From Patiria miniata (taxonomy: Eukaryota > Echinodermata > Asteroidea > Valvatida > Asterinidae), in assembly GCF_015706575.1 (NCBI RefSeq), contig NW_024037051.1:17069153-17133152 (forward strand): a DNA stretch of 64,000 bases. The letters run 5' to 3'. The translations under genes and the position numbers were made by a program. The first letter of the stretch is position 1; each line of letters opens with the position of its first letter. The notes beneath the pieces are model-generated. The model was not told where the DNA came from. It was given only the letters and a program-made list of their open reading frames with translations, and ran no database searches. Below are positions 1 through 12,845 of the stretch, piece by piece.

Positions 1-3000
1 CATAGAGAGGCGGTGTTGCATGGCGCTGACAGGCCTTGCTATGGCATGTACTGCACAAAACGCAACTAGCGGGTGTGAGTGACTACATCTTGCATTTTCT
101 CCACAATTCTTGGTCTAAAGACTTGCTTGTTTTTGCAGGTTGTAGAGCTATTCAGCAGCTTCCGAACAACGTAGAGTTTGTCTAGAATTTCTATGTTAAG
201 GTAGTTTTGGATCGAGACATAGAGAGGCGGTGTTGCATGGCGCTGACAGGCCTTGCTATGGCATGTACTGCACAAAACGCAACTAGCGGGTGTAGTGACT
301 ACATCTTGCATTTTCTCCACAATTCTTGGGTCTAAAGACTTGCTTGTTTTTGCAGGTTGTAGAGCTATTCAGCAGCTTCCGAACAACGTAGAGTTTGTCT
401 AGAATTTCTTATGTTAAGGTAGTTTTGGATCGAGACATAGAGAGGCGGTGTTGCATGGCGCTGACAGGCCTTGCTATGGCATGTACTGCACAAAACGCAA
501 CTAGCGGGTGTGAGTGACTACATCTTGCATTTTCTCCACAATTCTTGGGTCTAAAGACTTGCTTGTTTTTGCAGGTTGTAGAGCTATTCAGCAGCTTCCG
601 AACAACGTAGAGTTTGTCTAGAATTTCTTATGTTAAGGTAGTTTTGATCGAGACATAGAGAGGCGGTGTTGCATGGCGCTGACAGGCCTTGCTATGGCAT
701 GTACTGCACAAAACGCAACTAGCGGGTGTGAGTGACTACATCTTGCATTTTCTCCACAATTCTTGGGTCTAAAGACTTGCTTGTTTTGCAGGTTGTAGAG
801 CTATTCAGCAGCTTCCGAACAACGTAGAGTTTGTCTAGAATTTCCTATGTTAAGGTAGTTTTGGATCGAGACATAGAGAGGCGGTGTTGCATGGCGCTGA
901 CAGGCCTTGCTATGGCATGTACTGCACAAAACGCAACTAGCGGGTGTGAGTGACTACATCTTGCATTTTCTCCACAATTCTTGGGTCTAAAGACTTGCTT
1001 GTTTTTGCAGGTTGTAGAGCTATTCAGCAGCTTCCGAACAACGTAGAGTTTGTCTAGAATTTCTTATGTTAAGGTAGTTTTGGATCGAGACATAGAGAGG
1101 CGGTGTTGCATGGCGCTGACAGGCCTTGCTATGGCATGTACTGCACAAAACGCAACTAGCGGGTGTGAGTGACTACATCTTGCATTTTCTCCACAATTCT
1201 TGGGTCTAAAGACTTGCTTGTTTTTGCAGGTTGTAGAGCTATTCAGCAGCTTCCGAACAACGTAGAGTTTGTCTAGAATTTCCTATGTTAAGGTAGTTTT
1301 GGATCGAGACATAGAGAGGCGGTGTTGCATGGCGCTGACAGGCCTTGCTATGGCATGTACTGCACAAAACGCAACTAGCGGGTGTGAGTGACTACATCTT
1401 GCATTTTCTCCACAATTCTTGGGTCTAAAGACTGGCTTGTTTTTGCAGGTTGTAGAGCTATTCAGCAGCTTCCGAACAACGTAGAGTTTGTCTAGAATTT
1501 CTTATGTTAAGGTAGTTTTGGATCGAGACATAGAGAGGCGGTGTTGCATGGCGCTGACAGGCCTTGCTATGGCATGTACTGCACAAAACGCAACTAGCGG
1601 GTGTGAGTGACTACATCTTGCATTTTCTCCACAATTCTTGGGTCTAAAGACTTGCTTGTTTTTGCAGGTTGTAGAGCTATTCAGCAGCTTCCGAACAACG
1701 TAGAGTTTGTCTAGAATTTCCTATGTTAAGGTAGTTTTGGATCGAGACAGAGAGGCGGTGTTGCATGGCGCTGACAGGCCTTGCTATGGCATGTACTGCA
1801 CAAAACGCAACTAGCGGGTGATGTGACTACATCTTGCATTTTCTCCACAATTCTTGGGTCTAAAGACTTGCTTGGTTTTGCAAGAGAGCGGTGTTGCATG
1901 GCGCTGACAGGCCTTGCTATGGCATGTACTGCACAAAACGCAACTAGCGGGTGTATGTGACTACATCTTGCATTTTCTCCACAATTCTTGGGTCTAAAGA
2001 CTTGCTTGTTTTTGCAGGTTGTAGAGCTATTCAGCAGCTTCCGAACAACGTAGAGTTTGTCTAGAATTTCCTATGTTAAGGTAGTTTTGGATCGAGACAT
2101 AGAGAGGCGGTGTTGCATGGCGCTGACAGGCCTTGCTATGGCATGTACTGCACAAAACGCAACTAGCGGGTGTGAGTGACTACATCTTGCATTTTCTCCA
2201 CAATTCTTGGTCTAAAGACTTGCTTGTTTTTGCAGGTTGTAGAGCTATTCAGCAGCTTCCGAACAACGTAGAGTTTGTCTAGAATTTTTATGTTAAGGTA
2301 GTTTTGGATCGAGACATAGAGAGGCGGTGTTGCATGGCGCTGACAGGCCTTGCTATGGCATGTACTGCACAAAACGCAACTAGCGGGTGTGAGTGACTAC
2401 ATCTTGCATTTTCTCCACAATTCTTGGGTCTAAAGACTTGCTTGTTTTTGCAGGTTGTAGAGCTATTCAGCAGCTTCCGAACAACGTAGAGTTTGTCTAG
2501 AATTTCCTATGTTAAGGTAGTTTTGGATCGAGACATAGAGAGGCGGTGTTGCATGGCGCTGACAGGCCTTGCTATGGCATGTACTGCACAAAACGCAACT
2601 AGCGGGTTGAGTGACTACATCTTGCATTTTCTCCACAATTCTTGGGTCTAAAGACTTGCTTGTTTTTGCAGGTTGTAGAGCTATTCAGCAGCTTCCGAAC
2701 AACGTAGAGTTTGTCTAGAATTTCTTATGTTAAGGTAGTTTTGGATCGAGACATAGAGAGGCGGTGTTGCATGGCGCTGACAGGCCTTGCTATGGCATGT
2801 ACTGCACAAAACGCAACTAGCGGTGTGAGTGACTACATCTTGCATTTTCTCCACAATTCTTGGGTCTAAAGACTTGCTTGTTTTTGCAGGTTGTAGAGCT
2901 ATTCAGCAGCTTCCGAACAACGTAGAGTTTGTCTAGAATTTCTTATGTTAAGGTAGTTTTGGATCGAGACATAGAGAGGCGGTGTTGCATGGCGCTGACA

Positions 3001-6000
3001 GGCCTTGCTATGGCATGTACTGCACAAAACGCAACTAGCGGGTGTGAGTGACTACATCTTGCATTTTCTCCACAATTCTTGGGTCTAAAGACTGCTTGTT
3101 TTTGCAGGTTGTAGAGCTATTCAGCAGCTTCCGAACAACGTAGAGTTTGTCTAGAATTTCTTATGTTAAGGTAGTTTTGGATCGAGACATAGAGAGGCGG
3201 TGTTGCATGGCGCTGACAGGCCTTGCTATGGCATGTACTGCACAAAACGCAACTAGCGGGTGTATGTGACTACATCTTGCATTTCTCCACAATTCTTGGG
3301 TCTAAAGACTTGCTTGTTTTTGCAGGTTGTAGAGCTATTCAGCAGCTTCCGAACAACGTAGAGTTTGTCTAGAATTTCCTATGTTAAGGTAGTTTTGGAT
3401 CGAGACATAGAGAGGCGGTGTTGCATGGCGCTGACAGGCCTTGCTATGGCATGTACTGCACAAAACGCAACTAGCGGGTGTGAGTGACTACATCTTGCAT
3501 TTTCTCCACAATTCTTGGGTCTAAAGACTGGCTTGTTTTTGCAGGTTGTAGAGCTATTCAGCAGCTTCCGAACAACGTAGAGTTTGTCTAGAATTTCTTA
3601 TGTTAAGGTAGTTTTGGATCGAGACATAGAGAGGCGGTGTTGCATGGCGCTGACAGGCCTTGCTATGGCATGTACTGCACAAAACGCAACTAGCGGGTGT
3701 ATGTGACTACATCTTGCATTTTCTCCCACAATTCTTGGGTCTAAAGACTTGCTTGTTTTTGCAGGTTGTAGAGCTATTCAGCAGCTTCCGAACAACGTAG
3801 AGTTTGTCTAGAATTTCTTATGTTAAGGTAGTTTTGGATCGAGACATAGAGAGGCGGTGTTGCATGGCGCTGACAGGCCTTGCTATGGCATGTACTGCAC
3901 AAAACGCAACTAGCGGGTGGAGTGATGTGACATCTTGCATTTTCTCCACAATTCTTGGGTCTAAAGACTGGCTTGTTTTTTGCAGGTTGTAGAGCTATTC
4001 AGCAGCTTCCGAACAACGTAGAGTTTGTCTAGAATTTCTTATGTTAAGGTAGTTTTGGATCGAGACATAGAGAGGCGGTGTTGCATGGCGCTGACAGGCC
4101 TTGCTATGGCATGTACTGCACAAAACGCAACTAGCGGGTGTATGTGACTACATCTTGCATTTTCTCCACAATTCTTGGGTCTAAGACTTGCTTGTTTTTG
4201 CAGGTTGTAGAGCTATTCAGCAGCTTCCGAACAACGTAGAGTTTGTCTAGAATTTCCTATGTTAAGGTAGTTTTGGATCGAGACATAGAGAGGCGGTGTT
4301 GCATGGCGCTGACAGGCCTTGCTATGGCATGTACTGCACAAAACGCAACTAGCGGGTGTGAGTGACTACATCTTGCATTTTCTCCACAATTCTTGGGTCT
4401 AAAGACTTGCTTGTTTTGCAGGTTGTAGAGCTATTCAGCAGCTTCCGAACAACGTAGAGTTTGTCTAGAATTTCCTATGTTAAGGTAGTTTTGGATCGAG
4501 ACATAGAGAGGCGGTGTTGCATGGCGCTGACAGGCCTTGCTATGGCATGTACTGCACAAAACGCAACTAGCGGGTGTGAGTGACTACATCTTGCATTTTC
4601 TCCACAATTCTTGGGTCTAAAGACTTGCTTGTTTTTGCAGGTTGTAGAGCTATTCAGCAGCTTCCGAACAACGTAGAGTTTGTCTAGAATTTCCTATGTT
4701 AAGGTAGTTTTGGATCGAGACATAGAGAGGCGGTGTTGCATGGCGCTGACAGGCCTTGCTATGGCATGTACTGCACAAAACGCAACTAGCGGGTGTGATG
4801 ACTACATCTTGCATTTTCTCCACAATTCTTGGGTCTAAAGACTTGCTTGTTTTTGCAGGTTGTAGAGCTATTCAGCAGCTTCCGAACAACGTAGAGTTTG
4901 TCTAGAATTTCCTATGTTAAGGTATTTTTGGATCGAGACATAGAGAGGCGGTGTTGCATGGCGCTGACAGGCTTGCTATGGCATGTACTGCACAAAACGC
5001 AACTAGCGGGTGTGAGTGACTACATCTTGCATTTTCTCCACAATTCTTGGGTCTAAAGACTTGCTTGTTTTTGCAGGTTGTAGAGCTATTCAGCAGCTTC
5101 CGAACAACGTAGAGTTTGTCTAGAATTTCCTATGTTAAGGTAGTTTTGATCGAGACATAGAGAGGCGGTGTTGCATGGCGCTGACAGGCCTTGCTATGGC
5201 ATGTACTGCACAAAACGCACTAGCGGGTGTGAGTGACTACATCTTGCATTTTCTCCACAATTCTTGGGTCTAAAGACTTGCTTGTTTTTTGCAGGTTGTA
5301 GAGCTATTCAGCAGCTTCCGAACAACGTAGAGTTTGTCTAGAATTTCTTATGTTAGGTAGTTTTGGATCGAGACATAGAGAGGCGGTGTTGCATGGCGCT
5401 GACAGGCCTTGCTATGGCATGTACTGCACAAAACGCAACTAGCGGGTGTATGTGACTACATCTTGCATTTTCTCCACAATTCTTGGGTCTAAAGACTTGC
5501 TTGTTTTTGCAGAGAGAGCGGTGTTGCATGGCGCTGACAGGCCTTGCTATGGCATGTACTGCACAAAACGCAACTAGCGGGTGTATGTGACTACATCTTG
5601 CATTTTCTCCACAATTCTTGGGTCTAAAGACTTGGCTTGTTTTTGCAGGTTGTAGAGCTATTCAGCAGCTTCCGAACAACGTAGAGTTTGTCTAGAATTT
5701 CTTATGTTAAGGTAGTTTTGGATCGAGACATAGAGAGGCGGTGTTGCATGGCGCTGACAGGCCTTGCTATGGCATGTACTGCACAAAACGCAACTAGCGG
5801 GTGTGAGTGACTACATCTTGCATTTTCTCCACAATTCTTGGGTCTAAAGACTGGCTTGTTTTTGCAGGTTGTAGAGCTATTCAGCAGCTTCCGAACAACG
5901 TAGAGTTTGTCTAGAATTTCCTATGTTAAGGTAGTTTTGGATCGAGACATAGAGAGGCGGTGTTGCATGGCGCTGACAGGCCTTGCTATGGCATGTACTG

Positions 6001-6738
6001 CACAAAACGCAACTAGCGGGTGTGAGTGACTACATCTTGCATTTTCTCCACAATTCTTGGGTCTAAAGACTGGCTTGTTTTTGCAGGTTGTAGAGCTATT
6101 CAGCAGCTTCCGAACAACGTAGAGTTTGTCTAGAATTTCCTATGTTAAGGTAGTTTTGGATCGAGACATAGAGAGGCGGTGTTGCATGGCGCTGACAGGC
6201 CTTGCTATGGCATGTACTGCACAAAACGCAACTAGCGGGTGTGATGTGACTACATCTTGCATTTTCTCCACAATTCTTGGGTCTAAAGACTGCTTGTTTT
6301 TGCAGGTTGTAGAGCTATTCAGCAGCTTCCGAACAACGTAGAGTTTGTCTAGAATTTCCTATGTTAAGGTAGTTTTGATCGAGACATAGAGAGGCGGTGT
6401 TGCTGGCGCTGACAGGCCTTGCTATGGCATGTACTGCACAAAACGCAACTAGCGGTGTGAGTGACTACATCTTGCATTTTCTCCACAATTCTTGGGTCTA
6501 AAGACTTGCTTGTTTTTGCAGGTTGTAGAGCTATTCAGCAGCTTCCGAACAACGTAGAGTTTGTCTAGAATTTCTATGTTAAGGTAGTTTTGGATCGAGA
6601 CATAGAGAGGCGGTGTTGCATGGCGCTGACAGGCTTGCTATGGCATGTACTGCACAAAACGCAACTAGCGGGTGTGAGTGACTACATCTTGCATTTTCTC
6701 CACAATTCTTGGGTCTAAAGACTTGCTTGTTTTTGCAG
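1..6738. repeat. Satellite array, about 32 monomers of ~218 bp
   Basis: Head-to-tail copies of one monomer, recognisable by GTTGCATGGCGCTGACAG, recur at about 14, 232, 450, 668 and so on up to about 6615. Copies are nearly identical and differ mainly by single-base indels and a few substitutions (TTCTTATG or TTCCTATG; GTGTGAGTGAC or GTGTATGTGAC; ACTTGCTTG or ACTGGCTTG). Two monomers, near 1760-1892 and 5389-5521, are shortened to about 132 bp with closely similar junctions. The array reaches both the window edge and the N gap, so its true length is unknown. Open frames inside it shift between copies and are not credible genes. It could be centromeric, pericentromeric or interstitial satellite; the sequence alone does not say. 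Confidence 0.97.
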
Positions 6739-7238
6739 NNNNNNNNNNNNNNNNNNNNNNNNNNNNNNNNNNNNNNNNNNNNNNNNNNNNNNNNNNNNNN
6801 NNNNNNNNNNNNNNNNNNNNNNNNNNNNNNNNNNNNNNNNNNNNNNNNNNNNNNNNNNNNNNNNNNNNNNNNNNNNNNNNNNNNNNNNNNNNNNNNNNNN
6901 NNNNNNNNNNNNNNNNNNNNNNNNNNNNNNNNNNNNNNNNNNNNNNNNNNNNNNNNNNNNNNNNNNNNNNNNNNNNNNNNNNNNNNNNNNNNNNNNNNNN
7001 NNNNNNNNNNNNNNNNNNNNNNNNNNNNNNNNNNNNNNNNNNNNNNNNNNNNNNNNNNNNNNNNNNNNNNNNNNNNNNNNNNNNNNNNNNNNNNNNNNNN
7101 NNNNNNNNNNNNNNNNNNNNNNNNNNNNNNNNNNNNNNNNNNNNNNNNNNNNNNNNNNNNNNNNNNNNNNNNNNNNNNNNNNNNNNNNNNNNNNNNNNNN
7201 NNNNNNNNNNNNNNNNNNNNNNNNNNNNNNNNNNNNNN
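6739..7238. other. Assembly gap (500 N)
   Basis: Exactly 500 N, a conventional placeholder for a gap of unknown size. It starts inside a satellite monomer directly after TTTTTGCAG and ends in unrelated unique sequence, so the distal end of the satellite array is missing. Confidence 0.99.
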
Positions 7239-7683
7239 AGTAACTGTCTTTTTATCACTGTGTGTTTCACCTTTTTACACAAGAAGAAGGGCCTAATATA
7301 AATGACTGAAAAACTTTTGACACATGACAGAACTTAGATTATAGATGAATAGATAAAAATTATAAGGAACTTTGACTTTGTACCCAAAACAATAGGTGTT
7401 GTTATTTGAATTTTTTCAGCCCCCTTCACATTTTTGCAAAACATAACGCACTCTCATTATGATCAGATACAATTCCTGTCTGATATCCCAAAATAGACCC
7501 CAAAGCCGGCTTTGTACGTGAAATGAGGAATAATAAAAAGCTGTTTTGATAGTTGAATGCATTTTCATGAACTATGCCCCGTGCAGGGGTTGTTTTTGCT
7601 GTTGCGCTGGTAGATACTTAAAATATACAACAAAAGAACCTTTGTTGTTTGGTATTGACTTGCTACACGCGTGCACGCGCAAC

Positions 7684-7733
7684 GTACATGTACATGTACA
7701 TGTACATGTACATGTACTTGTACATACATGTAC
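7684..7733. repeat. (ACATGT)n microsatellite
   Basis: A run of alternating TACATG units, self-complementary and therefore able to form hairpins, preceded by a CG-rich ACGCGTGCACGCGC tract. The same ACATGTAC word recurs in shorter form across the window (near 32102, 57190, 62170 and 63020). Confidence 0.9.
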
Positions 7734-8340
7734 AGGCATGCCCGTTTACATGTCGTATACAGCGCAGACCTGTTACTTCTTAGGGTTTACTTCACAATAA
7801 TAATTACGACAAACAAGTTTTTGCGGTTTTCTTGTTTACTACTTCCGTGCGCACCGGGAGTCAGTTATATTGATAGCCGTACGGGGAATTCAGTTTGATT
7901 GACAGGGGATCGAGGGGTCTGTGAATCAACAGGCTGACAGGGGAGAGGGGTGGGATGTAGGAGCAACGAAACTTCTTTCTTTGGGAATTTGAGGATCTAA
8001 GGTTTTTGTGTTTGGGGTTTTTTTTTCAAGATGGAGGAATCTGAATGACAGGGTGTTTCTTTAATCCCTTACAGCTGTAGAACTCATTATCCAAGAATCG
8101 TTAGGAACACGGAGCTAGAAAAAGGGATGGTTTGAATCCTCAGCTTGGCATTTTCTTCGAAGGCTTTGTAAAAGAGGAACCACGGCAGCCACAAGAAATC
8201 CTGGGAAACTAAGATTCAAAAAAGAGGGACTCGGTTCGGGAATAGGACGTTCTGAGGTTGTGGGCGAATGTACGATGTTCGTGGACTAAAAAATGGCAAA
8301 CTTACGGCCAACGTTGAGAGAAGGTCTTGCTTTGGAACTG

Positions 8341-8371
8341 TTTTTTTTTTTTTTTTTTGGGGGGGGGGGGG
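8341..8371. repeat. T18-G13 homopolymer junction
   Basis: Eighteen T are followed directly by thirteen G. Such runs are common in this window, are prone to length error in assemblies, and here create a spurious Phe/Gly-rich open frame. Confidence 0.85.
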
Positions 8372-9979
8372 TTCCTTTGTAGGATGCTTATGTTACTTCT
8401 TTTCTTCATTCCAAAGCTAGCTAGGGAATCCTTACAATTTCCCAGAGACAACAAGCTGTGCACATGCAGTGGGAACAGTGATCATACATTATTAGTTCAA
8501 GAGATCATTTATGTTTCGTTTAACTGTTAACGACTATGTTCCGAAGGGGCCTTCGTCATCAAGAATTATAGCAGAACTGTCGCCCTCAAGTAAATCCTTT
8601 AATCTCGGTGCATTTGTTAAAGACGATGGGGAGAATAATCCTGTTTAATCCGATTTGTTGCATGTCTCCGCGGAAAGGGATTATGTTCTTAAGCTTCTCA
8701 TCATCTTGACGCGAGGAATTCAGTTACGGTAATTGTCGAGGAAGCCTGGGAATTTCTTGTAAGAATTTGTTTACCTAACGCGATTGTAAACTTGGATCAG
8801 AAATTGTCACTGAGATGAGCAAAGCTGCATTTTAGAAAAAGCTGAAACACGCCGCATAAAATAAAGATCTTTAATAAAAAAAAAGTTAATAATTCACAAA
8901 ATTACAACACACCGTGAGATAGTTTTGCAGGATGTGTTGTTTTATTCGGCAAGCTTTTTGACCCTTTTTTTCAGGGAAGTGGAATTGACAGTAAACAGGA
9001 ATTCCGTTTTATTGGCATCTCAATGTTGACACTGTTCGCACGCAAGCGAGGAATTGCTCAAATTCATGAATACGAAGGCCAATCAGGTAAACATAACAGG
9101 TGGTTTTGACGAGTATAACTTTTAATTAACATGGCGATTACTCAGTCATGATGAAGATGGTGAATATTTTGATGCTGAATCACCATCATCTGGTCACATT
9201 GATGACAAATTTATCGCACATGTATATTTATTCAATTTCGTGGCAAAAGAGCAACGGACAACGCAAAGAAAGTTAGAAATAAAGTCAGTCGGACTCCGCA
9301 GGATAGTTCAAAACGAAGTGTTTCTGTCAATTGTGGACTCTCAACATCAAAAATATTGCATTGAACAAAAAGATATTAGTAAAAACCAAAAACATGACAT
9401 GTAGGCCCAAAGTTTGAGGAAAAAAAAGTGCCGAGTACCAAAAGGTATAACATCAAGCAGACTGGATTACATCTAATTTAAATCTAATTTAAAGGAATTT
9501 TTTCTTTACTAAATTATGTTTTGATTCCTTGTGCATCAACTCTTGACCCTACTGACTTTCTATTATTACAACCCATCTGCCTGTTTTCACGCTGACCATG
9601 GACTTTGCGATCGTGATACCGACTTTTAAAAGCCTTTTTTTTTGTAAGCCCTTTCTTTTCTTGAGATTTCGCAATAGCTCGAGAGGTTTATGATATGACA
9701 GCGAACCACTGTGCCAGAAACACAATCAATCATGCCCGGAGAGCTTTCAACTTAACTCAAATAATCCCAAGGTCATAAACAAACCACGCGTTTAGTTTTC
9801 CATTTTACCGTTACGCCATACAATCGGTGAATCTGCCAAATGCATATATCAACACACACGCAGCGCAGGTGCGATGTGCATGCGAGTGAGAATTGTGGTG
9901 TGAACGTAGCGGGCGCTAGACTAGTTGATCCGCTCCGACACCGCCGCATGACAAAGTGGGCGGACGTACGCGTCACTGT

Positions 9980-10595
<616 letters not shown>

Positions 10596-12621
10596 TAATC
10601 CATTACATTACCATAGCAGAAAACTCTGCAATACTACCACATTAACTTTTTATTACCGGTATTTTAAACACGGAGCTGCTTTTCCGTAACGAAACCACTA
10701 TTCATCCCTCCACATACAACAAATTAAAACAAGTACGAGCAATCTTGATACAGCTTCACGCGCGTAAGAAGCACATTTGCCCTTTTTCAATCTACACACA
10801 CACATCAGGTGTCAAATTGCTTTTCGGTTTAAACCTGTGCGTTCTACGCGCTTAACCACCGATCTCCATGCATTAACTACCATGACTGTCAAGTCCAACC
10901 ATCCAGCATGTCGCAATGCAAAATTTATGGATCGAGCCGGACCCTTACAAATTTACGCTTGGAGCCGAACCCTGACAAATCATTATGCACATGCGATTGG
11001 CGAGCAAACAAAACGGAAACCAACTGCGCGATACATACAGCGGTCTGTGCTCCGTGTAATACCAATGACGCATATTTTGTCACATAAAGCTGTAAACCAT
11101 GTGTATGTGTGTGCGAACCATATGTACTCCATGCTGTACATGTATGTCCATTTCCACAGATTCTAACTGAACACATGTGCGATGGTTTTGGTCGTGTTGT
11201 GTATATTGTGCGCAGTTTGTTGGCAGTGTTGTCAACAGGCCCATTGCGTTGTACAGTTTTCTGTGATCTTTAATACACTACCCATGTCAAGGCCATTTTC
11301 AGTGCCCGCAGCGATGCTCTTACTTGCCCGTGTAAATCAATGACAGCTCGGCTACTCACGTTACAAGTAAACACCGTGCGCGGACTAGGGATCCCTGAAA
11401 ATTGCCGATCTGAATTCCCAAATGCGGTGATTTTTTTTTTATTAAATGGGCTGCGAGATTTTATTAATAGTAATACTAATAGTGTGTGGAAAGTGGAAAC
11501 GAGGTATTTTCACGTCTGAGACATTATATTTTAGTGTTTGCAAAGGGAATTATAATTGACTGGGGAAAATGAAATGTGATTGCCGTGCTTGTGTATTTGT
11601 ACGACTATTTTTGTAAACAGCTGTTGAGTTGCATGCGAAGTTGGACATAAATTTCTCAGAAATTGCATGCGCAGTAATGGTTGGAATTAAGTGGGGGAAA
11701 ACCTGGTATGACCATAAACTGGCAAATTATTGTGCATTTGAATCGCAGGAATTCGTGGTTTGAACAAAACTGGAACAAATTATTAGTTTGCGTTGGATGT
11801 TACAGCGTAGTTTAAAGCTGTGTGTGCATGACAACTACTGTTCATAATAATCATGTGTTGTTTCAGAAAATATCTCTTTATCTCCTTTAGCGCTGTGAAC
11901 TGTTTATGTTAAGTACTGCAGGAGTCACTGCCTTGATAGGAACCATGCAGTCATTTTGACTTTGACATAAAACAGACCCCCGTAATATTATACAATTCCC
12001 TCGGCACTTCGGTGAGTCTCCGACTGTCACTCACAAATCTTGTTCCTAGAACCGAACTTTCAGTCAAAACTCCCAAGTCACCGGTGACACTGGATGTCCA
12101 AGGATTATATTAGACACTAACATGCTGAGTTTTTATCACCTTCCGGAGTTCCAAACTCAGTCCTCAATTTTACTTAAAAGCAAATGTTATAAAAAGTTGC
12201 GTCACAATGGGAACTATTTCATTTTTAGTAGGCAAGGAAAACAACAGTGCGTGTATAGTACAGTACTTTGGAGCACAGTTCATATTTTGACATGACCTTT
12301 AACGGTATTAACGGGCCTACAAAAATATCTTGGCTATAAATGTATTGGGCCGTAACAACAAAAACCATTCTGAAACCTAGTGGGATACATAGCTAACTAG
12401 TGGGGTGTCTGTGCGGGTACACGTTTATTGTGAACATTATTGATAGGTTGGTATCGATCGTCTGTCTCGCTTTCATGTTCTACATGCACATGGTCGCAAC
12501 ATGATTGGCGATGGTAGCATTATTGATGACCTAATGTACACACACATATTCTAAGTGTGCTTGGTTGTATCGAAACACACACTGTTCCGGGCTGTTTGTA
12601 TATAACCAGAACAATTATGCT

Positions 12622-12845
12622 AGTGGTTGATGCTGTACGAGTTGGATGTTAATGTAAGAGAAATATCCTATAATGCACTGGTTGTTGCTGTACGAGTTGG
12701 ATGTTAATATAAGAAAAATATCCTATAATGCACTGGTTGTTGCTGTACGAGTTGGATGTTAATATAAGAAAAATATCTTATAATGCACTGGTTGTTGCTG
12801 TACTACGAGTTGGATGTTATAAGAAAAATATCCTATAATGCACTG
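12622..12845. repeat. Minisatellite in SoxF intron, 4 x ~55 bp
   Basis: Four consecutive copies of a unit containing TGCTGTACGAGTTGGATGTT and AAAATATCCTATAATGCACT start near 12624, 12680, 12735 and 12790. Copies differ by a few substitutions; the last has a small insertion (TACTACGAG) and lacks a few bases before TAAGAAAAATA. Confidence 0.9.

Larger units (their letters stand above)
7239..9979. other. Gene-free sequence upstream of SoxF
   Basis: No coding exon, RNA gene or named element is supported here. The stretch is AT-rich with an ACATGT microsatellite and a T/G homopolymer junction (both listed separately). Open frames are short and composition-driven. Distal regulatory elements of the SoxF gene could lie here, but none can be picked out from the sequence alone. 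Confidence 0.6.

Noticed and set aside
66-6341. Open frames within the satellite array on both strands
   Set aside because: They arise from one repeated monomer, change length with every indel and have no domain.
1-6738. CRISPR-like array
   Set aside because: Whole monomers of ~218 bp repeat without unique spacers, and the genome is eukaryotic.
6665-7301. Long open frames crossing the first N run
   Set aside because: They consist almost wholly of N translated as unknown residues.
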